This document shows positions 29,219 through 37,986 of a DNA stretch of 64,000 nucleotides, piece after piece; the first letter of the stretch is position 1, and each line of letters begins with the position of its first letter. This DNA comes from Alphaproteobacteria bacterium. GTDB taxonomy: Bacteria; Pseudomonadota; Alphaproteobacteria; Micavibrionales; UBA2020. The stretch covers positions 1 to 64,000 of the forward strand of contig SCTB01000026.1 of NCBI GenBank assembly GCA_004297545.1. Direction: 5' to 3'. The notes under the pieces are model-generated. The model worked only from the letters and a program-made list of their open reading frames with translations. It was not told the DNA's origin and ran no database searches. Both the position numbers and the translations under genes were made by a program.

Positions 29219-30196
29219 ATGCGCGCGAACCAGAAAGTCAAGGAAATGCCGAAAAACACGACCAGCCGTTCCTGGGGCATCACGCCCGTAGTACAGGAAA
29301 TTCTGTCGAAATACGAAAGCGACAGCCCCGGCGTGAAGGCGAACATCGCGCGCATCCTGATGCACGGCAAGCTGGCCGGCACCGGCAAGATGGTCATCCT
29401 ACCCGTCGACCAGGGCTTCGAGCACGGCCCCGCGCGCAGCTTCGCCGTCAACCCCGACGCCTACGACCCCCATTACCACTATCAGCTGGCGGTTGACTCG
29501 GGCTGCAACGCCTATGCCGCGCCGCTCGGCTCGCTGGAAGCCGGCGCCGATACCTTCGCGGGCGCCATTCCGCTGATCCTGAAAATCAACTCCTCCAACA
29601 GCCTTGTTTCCGTGAAAGACCAGTCGGTCAACGGCTCGGTGAAGGACGCCCTGCGCCTGGGTTGCGCGGCCATCGGCTTCACGGTCTATCCCGGCTCCGA
29701 ATTCATGCTGGAGCAGCAGGAAGAAATCCGCGCGCTGTCGGAAGAAGCAAAGTCTTACGGCATCGCGACCGTGATGTGGTCTTACGTGCGCGGCCCGAAA
29801 ATCTCGAAAGAGGGCGAAACCGCCATCGACACCATCGCCTATGGCGCGCATATGGCCGCGCTGCTGGGCGCCCATATCATCAAGGTCAAGCTGCCCACCG
29901 ACCACCTGGAGCAGCCCGAAGCCAAGAAGGTTTATGAGGAGAAGAAAATTCCCATCAAGACCCAGGCCGAACGCGTGCGCCATATCATGCAGTGCTCCTT
30001 CAACAACCGCCGCCTCGTCGTATTCTCGGGCGGCGCCACGAAGGACGAGGACAGCGTGTTCGAAGATGCGCGCGCCATATATGAAGGCGGCGGCAACGGC
30101 TCCATCATCGGCCGCAACTGCTTCCAGCGCCCGCGCGACGAGTCGATTGCGATGCTCGACAAAATCATGGACATCTACCTGGGCAAAGACGCGTAA
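29219..30196 (+). CDS. fbaB: Class I fructose-bisphosphate aldolase (FbaB/DhnA type)
   Basis: GKMVILPVDQGFEHGPARSFAVNPDAYDPHYHYQLAVDSGCNAYAAPLGSLEAGAD; ATMWSYVRGP-like motif; IIGRNCFQRP. Confidence 0.93.
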   Translation: MRANQKVKEMPKNTTSRSWGITPVVQEILSKYESDSPGVKANIARILMHGKLAGTGKMVILPVDQGFEHGPARSFAVNPDAYDPHYHYQLAVDSGCNAYAAPLGSLEAGADTFAGAIPLILKINSSNSLVSVKDQSVNGSVKDALRLGCAAIGFTVYPGSEFMLEQQEEIRALSEEAKSYGIATVMWSYVRGPKISKEGETAIDTIAYGAHMAALLGAHIIKVKLPTDHLEQPEAKKVYEEKKIPIKTQAERVRHIMQCSFNNRRLVVFSGGATKDEDSVFEDARAIYEGGGNGSIIGRNCFQRPRDESIAMLDKIMDIYLGKDA

Positions 30197-30231
30197 CCTT
30201 CTAAAACGCGGAAAACTGCCGCCCAAGGGCC

Positions 30232-30906
30232 ATGAAGACCGAGAACCCACGCTGCCAGCTCTATATCATCACGCCGCCCAAACTGGCGCCGGAGGCTTTT
30301 GCGCCGCAGCTCTCCCGCGCGCTTGACGCGGGCGAAGTCGCCTCCGTGCAGCTGCGCCTTGAAAACGCCGATGACGACATGTGGAAGCGAGCGATCGAAA
30401 AGCTCATGCCGATCGTGCAGGAGCGCGAGGTTGCTTTCATCATCAACAACCGCGCGGACCTTGCGAAGGAAATGGACGCGGACGGCGCGCATCTTGGCAT
30501 CTACGACATGCGCATCAAGGATGCGCGCGGGCTTCTGGGGCCGGACAAGATTATCGGCGCCAGTTGCATGGACAGCAAGCATCTGGCGATGACGGCGGCT
30601 GAAAGCGGCGCGGATTACGTGAGTTTCGGGCCGTTCTTCACGACCCGCTCCCCCTATTACCCGAAAGAGAACTACGCGCCCAAGTACATGGTCTCGCCGA
30701 CCATCCTGTCGTGGTGGAGCGCCATCATGGAAACCCCTTGCGTGGCCGCGGGCGGCATCAAGCCGTCCAACTGCCGCGATATCGTGAAGGCGGGGGCTGA
30801 TTTCATCTGTGCGTCAACCTCCATCTGGGAATACCCGGGCGGGGGCGCAGCCGCCATCCGCGACTTCCACGAGGCGATGAACCAAGTGGCGGTTAAGGTC
30901 GGCTGA
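30232..30906 (+). CDS. thiE: Thiamine-phosphate synthase family
   Basis: CQLYIITPP...VQLRLEN...FIINNRADLAKEMDADGAHLGIYD...ADYVSFGPFFTTRSP...VAAGGIKPSNCRDIVKAGADFICASTSIWEYP. Confidence 0.88.
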   Translation: MKTENPRCQLYIITPPKLAPEAFAPQLSRALDAGEVASVQLRLENADDDMWKRAIEKLMPIVQEREVAFIINNRADLAKEMDADGAHLGIYDMRIKDARGLLGPDKIIGASCMDSKHLAMTAAESGADYVSFGPFFTTRSPYYPKENYAPKYMVSPTILSWWSAIMETPCVAAGGIKPSNCRDIVKAGADFICASTSIWEYPGGGAAAIRDFHEAMNQVAVKVG

Positions 30907-30922
30907 TTCTTATACCTTGATA

Positions 30923-31429
30923 TTATTTCGGCTTCGGGCGCGTCGTCGAGGTGACGGTCGTCTTGGCGCTCTTTGTGGTCGAAGCGGTGGCAGGCTCCTC
31001 CGGCGTGGTCTTCGTGAACTTGCTGCCGTCGCCCTTCTCCTTGGCCTCGTCGTCCATGAAAGGCGTGACGAAAAGCGACGCGCCGCCGGTCATGAGCGCC
31101 AGTAAAAGATGCGCCCCGGCCCTGTCGTCAGCCTTCGCGCCTTTGGGCCGCACAACATCGCCTTTCAGGAACTCCCCGTCTTTGTAATGGTCGTTGAGCA
31201 CCGTGCCGTCGTTCTTGGTCGAGACGCGCGCAGGTTTTTTGCCGTCGTCGTCGAGCTTGCCGCCGTGGTCGCGCAGCCAGGACGCAAGGTCGCGGCCTTC
31301 GGGTTTATTTTTCATCGCCTCCAGTTGCTTGGCGACCTCTCCGGAAACCTTGTAAATTTCATCGGTATGCCAGCGCGCCTTTGGGGAGTTTCCGTCAGCG
31401 TCTTTGACGAAGATATGAGCGTCAGCCAT
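30923..31429 (-). CDS. Hypothetical protein
   Basis: 168-aa ORF; Thr/Lys-rich tail (TTKSAKTTVTSTTRPKPK). Confidence 0.5.
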   Translation of the reverse strand: MADAHIFVKDADGNSPKARWHTDEIYKVSGEVAKQLEAMKNKPEGRDLASWLRDHGGKLDDDGKKPARVSTKNDGTVLNDHYKDGEFLKGDVVRPKGAKADDRAGAHLLLALMTGGASLFVTPFMDDEAKEKGDGSKFTKTTPEEPATASTTKSAKTTVTSTTRPKPK

Positions 31430-31525
31430 GGTCGCGCCTCCTGCTTTGCGGTTTTATATATTCTAGCGGATTACGGTTAATAATTTGTCAAAAGCCTGCG
31501 CAAGCCCTTGAAATGCAGGCAAAGG

Positions 31526-32602
31526 TCAGACCGGGGCCGCCTGCACAAGACCGATATCATCCGCTCCCGTCGCCAGCATGACGAGTCTGTCGACGCCCAG
31601 GGCATTGCCGCTGCAGGCAGGCAGGCCGAATTCGAGGGCCTTTAAAAAATCTTCATCCACCGGGTAGTCGTCGCCGTAAACCTTTTTGCGCAGGCGCACA
31701 TCGGCAAGAAAGCGTTCCCGCTGCACCGCCGCATCGGTCAGTTCGCCGAAAGCATTGGCAAGCTCGATGCCGCAAACGTAAACCTCGAAGCGCTCCGCGA
31801 AGCGTCCGTCTTCCGGCTTGGGGCGGGACAGCGCGGCCATCGAGACGGGATAGTCGTAAATGATAGAGGGCGCGGGAGAGCCGAGGCGCGGCTCGACCTT
31901 TTCCATGAGAATTTTCAGCAGCGCGTTTTCCCAGTCGTCATGCGGCGAGACGTAGACGTCGATGCGTCTGGCTTCCGCGCGGATATGCGCGAGGTCGCAG
32001 AGATTGTTCGAAATATCCACGCCCGCGTATTTCTTCAGTGCGTCCACGACGGTGATTTTCTCCCACGGCTGATGCGGATCGCAAAACTTACCGTCATTCC
32101 CGCGAAAGCGGGAATCTCCCGCAACGAAAGCTGCCCCCCGCTCTTCGGCACGGGATCCCCGCTTTCGCGGGGATGACGACGCGGCGATATGCCGCACCAG
32201 ATCTGCCGTTTCCTCCATCATATCCTTGTAGTCCATGCCGCGCTGGTACCATTCCAGCATCGTGAATTCCGGCGAGTGCCACGACGAGCCTTCCGCGTTG
32301 CGGAAAACCTTCGCGAGCTGGTAGATTTTCGGCAGGCCGGCGACGAGAAGCTTTTTCATCGCGAATTCGGGGCTCGTATGCAGGTACATCGTGCGCTTCG
32401 ACTGGCGGTCGGCGCTCAAAAGCTCCGTGCGGAAGCCCTGGATATGCGCCTCCATGCAGGGCGCCGTCTGCAGCGCCGGCGTATCGACCTCAAGATATCC
32501 GCGCGCGTCGAAAAAGGCGCGTATCTCGCCAAAGATGCGCGCGCGCTCCTGAAGGTAGGGAACTTTCCTCATGAAACGATCGGGATGCCACCAGGGATTC
32601 AT
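31526..32602 (-). CDS. epmA: Elongation factor P--(R)-beta-lysine ligase (EpmA/PoxA/GenX) family, with in-frame palindromic repeat insertion
   Basis: FDARGYLEVDTPALQTAPCMEAHIQGF, LHTSPEFAMKKLLVAGLPKIYQLAKVFRNAEGSSWHSPEFTMLEWY, CGIELANAFGELTDAAVQRERF, PACSGNALGVDRLVMLATG. Confidence 0.93.
   Translation of the reverse strand: MNPWWHPDRFMRKVPYLQERARIFGEIRAFFDARGYLEVDTPALQTAPCMEAHIQGFRTELLSADRQSKRTMYLHTSPEFAMKKLLVAGLPKIYQLAKVFRNAEGSSWHSPEFTMLEWYQRGMDYKDMMEETADLVRHIAASSSPRKRGSRAEERGAAFVAGDSRFRGNDGKFCDPHQPWEKITVVDALKKYAGVDISNNLCDLAHIRAEARRIDVYVSPHDDWENALLKILMEKVEPRLGSPAPSIIYDYPVSMAALSRPKPEDGRFAERFEVYVCGIELANAFGELTDAAVQRERFLADVRLRKKVYGDDYPVDEDFLKALEFGLPACSGNALGVDRLVMLATGADDIGLVQAAPV
32092..32178. 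repeat. Palindromic repeat copy inserted within epmA (87 bp, 29 codons)
   Basis: cgtcattcccgcgaaagcgggaatc...gatccccgctttcgcggggatgacg; near-inverted termini; reads SSPRKRGSRAEERGAAFVAGDSRFRGNDG in the epmA frame. Confidence 0.9.
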
Positions 32603-33237
32603 GGGTGCTTCAGTTTTAGCGACTGCCCCTTCGCCCTGTCGTGCAGGCGGCGCTGTTTCATGACGGGCGTATTCAGCATTTTTTCCACGGCGGCGCTGGC
32701 CTTTTCCGCGGAAGAGGCGCGCGCGATGTCAAGCGCCGAAAGCCCGGCGTTGTCGGGAACGGCAGGGTCCGCGCCCTTGGCCGCCAGCATCTCGAACGGC
32801 GTCTTGTCGATATCCTCGCGGCCCTCCAGAAACAGGGGGAGGGAAAGATGCAGCGGCGTCTCGCCCGTGCGCGGGTCGGGGGTGTTCAGCGCCAAACCCT
32901 CCTGCAGCAGCATGACGGAGACCAGCATCGCATCGCGTTTTTCGAAACCGTAATGCAGCGGCGTGACGCCCGCATTGTCGGCCAGCCCCGCATCCGCGCC
33001 CGCATGCTGCAGCGCAAAGAACTGGGCCCAGAGGCTGCCTTCCTGCTTCCTGCCGTCCTCCGTCGAAACCTTGTCGAGGATCGTGAACAACAGATTGCGC
33101 CCGGTTGCGGGGTCGCGCACGTTCGGGTCGGCGCCTTTGTCCAGCGCCTCCTTGAGGCCGACGATGTCGCTTTTTTCCACGGCCTTGACGAGCGCGCGGT
33201 CGTGGACGGGACTGCTGAATGTCTTTTTCGGCGTCAT
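32599..33237 (-). CDS. Ankyrin-repeat protein
   Basis: DIVGLKEALDKGADPNVRDPATGRNLLF...GADAGLADNAGVTPLHYGFEKRDAMLVSVMLLQEGLALNTPDPRTGETPLHLSLPL. Confidence 0.8.
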   Translation of the reverse strand: MTPKKTFSSPVHDRALVKAVEKSDIVGLKEALDKGADPNVRDPATGRNLLFTILDKVSTEDGRKQEGSLWAQFFALQHAGADAGLADNAGVTPLHYGFEKRDAMLVSVMLLQEGLALNTPDPRTGETPLHLSLPLFLEGREDIDKTPFEMLAAKGADPAVPDNAGLSALDIARASSAEKASAAVEKMLNTPVMKQRRLHDRAKGQSLKLKHP

Positions 33238-33887
33238 GACGGTTTCGGCGCAAGCTTCAGCCGGATAGGCTTTATCGCCATGGCTTCCGGAAGGCCCTCG
33301 CGCAGGGCCTCGCACATGTCGGCCGAAGCCTGCTTCATCTGCTGCTCGAAAATATAGGCCGGGTCGTGGGTGCGGATGTATTCTTTCATCGCCGCCACGA
33401 TTTCGCCCGCGAAGGGCCATTGTATCGCGTATTCCCTGCCGCGCTGCATCACATCGAGGCCGCCCCCGCCCTTGCGCGTCACCTCAGCGCCTTTTTCCAG
33501 CAGCCAGATCACGCGGTCCGTCTTTTTCTCGTCCATATCCATGTTGAAGGCCCAGTGCAGCGGCGTCTGCTGCTGCCGCCCGGAAACCGTGTTGATATCC
33601 GCGCCGTTCTCCAGCAGCAGCGCCGCGATGCTGAAATGCTTGTTTTCCAGCGCCGCGATGAGCGGCGTCTCGCCCTCGTCGTCTTCCAGGTTCACGTCGG
33701 CGTTCTTTTCAATCAGCAGCTTCACGATGTCTTCGCGGCCCGCATAGGCCGCATGATAGAGGGCGGAGCGGTTCATGCTGTCGGCCGTATCGGGATCGAC
33801 GCGGGCTGCAAGCTCGGCACGCACGGCTTCGATGTCGCCGTCGCGGGCGGCGTCGATGATCGGTTCTTCGCAGGGCACAATCGTCAT
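33234..33887 (-). CDS. Ankyrin-repeat protein
   Basis: MNRSALYHAAYAGREDIVKLLIEKNADVNLEDDEGETPLIAALENKHFSIAALLLENGADINTVSGRQQQTPLHWAF; 4-bp overlap with the downstream ankyrin gene. Confidence 0.82.
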   Translation of the reverse strand: MTIVPCEEPIIDAARDGDIEAVRAELAARVDPDTADSMNRSALYHAAYAGREDIVKLLIEKNADVNLEDDEGETPLIAALENKHFSIAALLLENGADINTVSGRQQQTPLHWAFNMDMDEKKTDRVIWLLEKGAEVTRKGGGGLDVMQRGREYAIQWPFAGEIVAAMKEYIRTHDPAYIFEQQMKQASADMCEALREGLPEAMAIKPIRLKLAPKPS

Positions 33888-34017
33888 GAGAAACCTTGTC
33901 TTAAAGCTGCAATTGTATAGCAATTATATTCCATAATGTCAATGGGCGCCCCGACGCCCGGATATTGCCATAACGCCAATTACATAGTATGGTCCGCCCA
34001 TGAAAGGATCACACCCG

Positions 34018-34734
34018 ATGCCCACCCGCGAGCTTCCCCGGCTTGTCGAAGAAGCGCTGCATGACATGGCGGCATGCGATGCCGGCGAAACGATGGCCGG
34101 TTTCGTGCGCGAACGGCTGCCGCTGCTGAAAAAGCAGGCGCGCTCCCGCAACGAGGCGATCGTCAACCGCGGCGAACTCGCGATCGTTATCACCGGCGAC
34201 GCGGCGGGGCGCCTTGCGCTCGCCTCCGCCTATGCGCAGGCGCTCCACGGATTTGAGATCACCGCGGGCCGCGACGACGCGGAATCTACCGTGCTGAAAA
34301 CCGTGCAATGGCGCAACATCATCGCGGACGAGCAGGGCAACCCGCTGCCTTTCCGCAAAGCCAGCGACAAACTCTATTCCGCGAAAAGCGACGCCGAAGG
34401 CGGCGTGCTGGTCATCGAAAACATCTACGACCTGCCGCCGAACGCCGCGAATGAAAACGCCGTCGCGCAGGCGCAGAACGGCGCGTTCCAGATGCTTGCC
34501 GACCTTCTCACGGAGTATGCGGAGCGCGATTACACGCCGGTCATCGTGCTGACGGGCGAGGCGGATAAAATGCAGCGGTTCCTGGCGGAGCGCCGCGGCG
34601 GCGCGGCCTATTTCACGAACCCCGTCCTCACCGCGACCGCCGCGGCTCCCCCGCCGGCGCCCGATGTTCCCGCCGCGACGATGTCGGACGTCACGGTCAC
34701 CCGGCCGCTGAAGCTGAAGAAGCCGGGCCTTTAG
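34018..34734 (+). CDS. Divergent CbbX/SpoVK-like AAA-type protein lacking recognisable Walker motifs, paralog 1
   Basis: LAIVITGDAAGRLALASAYAQALHG (P-loop position), GGVLVIENIYDLPP (Walker B position), TPVIVLTGEADKMQRFLAER (sensor-like strand); paralogous to 37987..38703. Confidence 0.55.
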   Translation: MPTRELPRLVEEALHDMAACDAGETMAGFVRERLPLLKKQARSRNEAIVNRGELAIVITGDAAGRLALASAYAQALHGFEITAGRDDAESTVLKTVQWRNIIADEQGNPLPFRKASDKLYSAKSDAEGGVLVIENIYDLPPNAANENAVAQAQNGAFQMLADLLTEYAERDYTPVIVLTGEADKMQRFLAERRGGAAYFTNPVLTATAAAPPPAPDVPAATMSDVTVTRPLKLKKPGL

Positions 34735-34754
34735 ATGAAGAAGGGTTTAAAATA

Positions 34755-35183
34755 ATGGGCGCACAGCAGGATAGGGACGAGAGGGCGGAGCGTGTTCACG
34801 CGTTTGAATCCGCCGTGATGGGGAACGACGTCGCGACAGCAAGGAAATTGCTGGAGAGCGGGTTCATATACGAGAAGTACAGCTGGCCGCGGACCTCATA
34901 CGAACATATCCTGAAGGACGTCGTGTATCGCGGAAACGCGCAGATGTATTCGCTGCTGAAGCAGCATGGCATCGATTTTCGTTACCTGGAGAGCGATGCC
35001 AGATACCAGTTGAAACTGGAGGTCGTCGATAGAGACGTCAAATTTTCCGCCCTGCAGGAAGAGCTGAGAGAAACAAAAGCGGAAGTGACCGCGCTGCGCG
35101 ATCTCGTCACCGGCCTGTCGCAGAAACTGGAAGAACTGGACGGCCCGAAACTGGACAAGCCGCGCCCTTCGCTGAAACGCTGA
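34755..35183 (+). CDS. Hypothetical protein, ankyrin-like N-terminus and coiled-coil C-terminus
   Basis: VMGNDVATARKLLESGFIYEKYSW...VYRGNAQMYSLLKQHGIDFRYLE; then EELRETKAEVTALRDLVTGLSQKLEEL. Confidence 0.55.
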   Translation: MGAQQDRDERAERVHAFESAVMGNDVATARKLLESGFIYEKYSWPRTSYEHILKDVVYRGNAQMYSLLKQHGIDFRYLESDARYQLKLEVVDRDVKFSALQEELRETKAEVTALRDLVTGLSQKLEELDGPKLDKPRPSLKR

Positions 35184-35300
35184 AAAGCGCCGCAGACGCC
35201 GGATTCATTTGAGAAAACCGTCGCTTAAACGAACATTAACGCCTGCCGCGGTATAATGGGGCTTACAGCATGAGTTCCGACATAGAACGAGGATTCAGCT

Positions 35301-36008
35301 TTGTCAGGCACAGAAGAAAATATGCCGGCCATGGATGGCCCGGCCGCTCCATTTAGCGCTGAGCGCAAGCCCGGGTGGAAATCGCCTTGGTTTTTCATCT
35401 TCGCCGCAGCCGCCGCGGCCATTTTCATTTATGACGCGGCCCTCTACGACAAGATCCACTCGCCCCCGCCGCCGCCCCAGCCCGTCGTTTTCAGCAGCAT
35501 GCGCCACAGCGTCATTCAGGCCTCCAGCGGATTCCAGGCCCTGGTGGCCACGGTTTGCTGGATCTTGGGCGCCGGAATCCTGCTGAGCGGCAGCTTCAAG
35601 GTGTTCGGCGCATGGCGGCGCCGGAAGAGGGATCCCGCCCCTGTCCCGCGCGGCGAAAAAGCCCTGCTTTACCTGCTTCTTGGTGTCGGCCTGATGGCGT
35701 ATCCCTTCGTGTATGAGAATTTCCGGCAGTCTTACGGTTATTACGAGGCCTATTACCACCCTTATTACGGCTACACGCAGGAGAAACCCAACACCGCAAA
35801 CTTTAGAACTTTCGCTTTCTACAGCTTGTACTTCGGCACGATTGCGTTTCTCTTTGGCAGCTTCGCGCTGAAAAAGGCGCAGCGCCTGAAGGACGACCCG
35901 GCGGCGCCCGCGCTGAAGGACAAGGCCGCGTTCCGCTTTACGGCGGGATTCATTATGACCGCGCTGCCCTTCGCCTGCGCGTCGTTTATGGGGGTGGATC
36001 TGTGGTAA
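35301..36008 (+). CDS. Membrane protein of a four-copy tandem family (copy 1)
   Basis: ATVCWILGAGILLSGSFKVFGAW...ALLYLLLGVGLMAYPFV; ALKKAQRLKDDPAAPALKDKAAFRFTAGFIMTALPFACASFMGVDLW. Confidence 0.7.
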   Translation: MSGTEENMPAMDGPAAPFSAERKPGWKSPWFFIFAAAAAAIFIYDAALYDKIHSPPPPPQPVVFSSMRHSVIQASSGFQALVATVCWILGAGILLSGSFKVFGAWRRRKRDPAPVPRGEKALLYLLLGVGLMAYPFVYENFRQSYGYYEAYYHPYYGYTQEKPNTANFRTFAFYSLYFGTIAFLFGSFALKKAQRLKDDPAAPALKDKAAFRFTAGFIMTALPFACASFMGVDLW

Positions 36009-36694
36009 AGGAAACAGAGAAAATCATGGCCCCGGCCCCGCTCGCTGATAGTGCGCGCAAGCCCGGCTTGATATCTGTCCGGTCCGTGGTCTTCGTTATC
36101 GCCGCCGCCGCCGCCGCGGCGCATTTTATTTTAGATTCATATTGGAGCGAGCCGGCGCCGCCGCGAAAAGTAACCTTCCGTACCATAAACTCCGGCCAAA
36201 TCGCTGCCGCCCACTCATTTCAGAACCTGACAGACACCATCTGCTGGATGTTCAGCGTCGGGTTTACGATCAGGGGCTGCGTCAGGCTGAATAAAGCCAT
36301 GAAATACCACTACGGCACACCGGAGTACGCCCGGCTCTGGAAACGCACCCGGCTATATTTCGTCCTGGGGATTTTCTTCATGACCTTCCCTTTCATTCGG
36401 GACGCGATGCAGGGGCACATGATGTGCAACACGAACAGTCCTCACCCCTGCCCCGCCGACATAGCCCGGCAGCAGGATAGCCTGCAGCTGCTCGCCGTCG
36501 CCTTCTGGCACATCGGCGGGCTGGGCTTTTATTTCGGCAGCCTCGCTTTGGCCAAGGCGCAGCAGCTCAAAGACGACCCGGCAGCCGCCGCGCTGAAGAA
36601 CGAGGCGGCGGGCTGCCTGCTGATCGGATTCATGACCCCCGCAGCCGCCATCGCCTGGGCGGGGTTTCAGGGGGTGGAATTGTGGTTCCCATGA
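36002..36694 (+). CDS. Membrane protein of a four-copy tandem family (copy 2)
   Basis: DTICWMFSVGFTIRGCVRLNKAM...RLYFVLGIFFMTFPFI; ALAKAQQLKDDPAAAALKNEAAGCLLIGFMTPAAAIAWAGFQGVELW; overlaps copy 1. Confidence 0.7.
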   Translation: MVKETEKIMAPAPLADSARKPGLISVRSVVFVIAAAAAAAHFILDSYWSEPAPPRKVTFRTINSGQIAAAHSFQNLTDTICWMFSVGFTIRGCVRLNKAMKYHYGTPEYARLWKRTRLYFVLGIFFMTFPFIRDAMQGHMMCNTNSPHPCPADIARQQDSLQLLAVAFWHIGGLGFYFGSLALAKAQQLKDDPAAAALKNEAAGCLLIGFMTPAAAIAWAGFQGVELWFP

Positions 36695-37299
36695 ACAAAT
36701 TCAAGGTTTTTCTTCTGCCGTTTTTGTTGATATCGGCCTCTGCCGATGCAGGGACAACGTCGTTCCGGCGCATGAGCGAAAATGTCATCGTCGCCTCCAG
36801 CGGTTTTTCAAACCTTATTTCAACATTGTGCTGGCTGATCGGCATCGGATTTGCGATTTCCGGCTGCGTCAGGCTGTATAAGGCCTGGCGCCGCGGCAGG
36901 GACGCCCCGGACTTCCGCAGGCTGAAGGAAAAAGCGATGTTCAGGCTGTTCGTGGGCCTCGGCTTTTTCGCCTATCCCTTCGTGCAGCAGGCTTATACGC
37001 CTTCCTACACTTACGGCGGCTACTACGGGAACCGCTATTATGGCAGCCCCTCTTACGGCTACGTCTATACGCCGCCGGGGCCGGAGGACCACATGAGGCT
37101 GCTCGCGGCAGTCTGCTGGTACTTCGCCATGATGGCGTTTTTATTCAGCAACCTCGCCCTCGCGAAAGCGCAGCAGCTCAAAGACGACCCGGCAGCCGCG
37201 GCGCTGAAGGACAAGGCCGCGTTCTGTCTGCTGACGGGATTCACCCTGACCGTCCTCCCTTTCGCCTGCGCATCGTTTCTGGGGGTGGAGTTGTGGTGA
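36682..37299 (+). CDS. Membrane protein of a four-copy tandem family (copy 3)
   Basis: STLCWLIGIGFAISGCVRLYKAW...MFRLFVGLGFFAYPFV; LALAKAQQLKDDPAAAALKDKAAFCLLTGFTLTVLPFACASFLGVELW; Tyr/Gly-rich loop. Confidence 0.72.
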   Translation: MVPMNKFKVFLLPFLLISASADAGTTSFRRMSENVIVASSGFSNLISTLCWLIGIGFAISGCVRLYKAWRRGRDAPDFRRLKEKAMFRLFVGLGFFAYPFVQQAYTPSYTYGGYYGNRYYGSPSYGYVYTPPGPEDHMRLLAAVCWYFAMMAFLFSNLALAKAQQLKDDPAAAALKDKAAFCLLTGFTLTVLPFACASFLGVELW

Positions 37300-37925
37300 G
37301 GACAGCCGAAAAAATATTTATGCTGCTTCTCCTCGCCGTCTGCGCGATGTTCCTGGCCGTCGATATCAACAGCCAGCCCGTCGCGGCAGCTGAGGTTATC
37401 CGGAACTACACCGGCTGCCAGAGCGGTTTGCCCGGCCTGATCAAAACGATGTGCTGGATTGTGGGCGGCGTCTTTTCGCTGGCCGGCGCGCGCAGCATCT
37501 ACAGCACCGTGATGCGCACATGGGATGAGCCCAGCCTGCCCGACCTGCCGAAGAGAACCTGGGTTTACTTCTTCCTGGCATTCGGCTTTACCATGCTGCC
37601 GACCATGCTGGCGTTTTTTTCCATGCCGCATTGCCCCGTCCCGGTCGGAACTTACAACGGCATACCCTTAGGATTTCCCGGCGGCTGCATCAATGAGGTG
37701 ACGCGGGCGGATTATTACCGGCTGCATCTCTCGTTCATCTTCGCTTACGGCGGCGCTCTGGGGTTTTATTTAAGCTATTTCGCGCTGTCCAAGGCGCTGC
37801 GCTTCCGCAACACCCCGGCAGAAGCTGCGCTGAACAGGGAAGCCGCCTTGCTGCTGCTGATGTCTTTCGTCATGGCATCCATTCCGTTTGTCTGGGCAAT
37901 GGGGGTGGGGGTGGAGTTGCGGTAG
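37293..37925 (+). CDS. Membrane protein of a four-copy tandem family (copy 4, divergent)
   Basis: KTMCWIVGGVFSLAGARSIYSTV...WVYFFLAFGFTMLPTML; ALSKALRFRNTPAEAALNREAALLLLMSFVMASIPFVWAMGVGVELR. Confidence 0.7.
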   Translation: MVRTAEKIFMLLLLAVCAMFLAVDINSQPVAAAEVIRNYTGCQSGLPGLIKTMCWIVGGVFSLAGARSIYSTVMRTWDEPSLPDLPKRTWVYFFLAFGFTMLPTMLAFFSMPHCPVPVGTYNGIPLGFPGGCINEVTRADYYRLHLSFIFAYGGALGFYLSYFALSKALRFRNTPAEAALNREAALLLLMSFVMASIPFVWAMGVGVELR

Positions 37926-37986
37926 ATATTATTTGACATAATAATATCAATCCTGTACTGTATTCCCCAGCAACCGGGGAACCCCC

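Noticed and set aside
30196-30232. Possible TPP riboswitch upstream of thiE
   Set aside because: The 36-bp gap after fbaB is too short for a TPP aptamer and has no CUGAGA motif.
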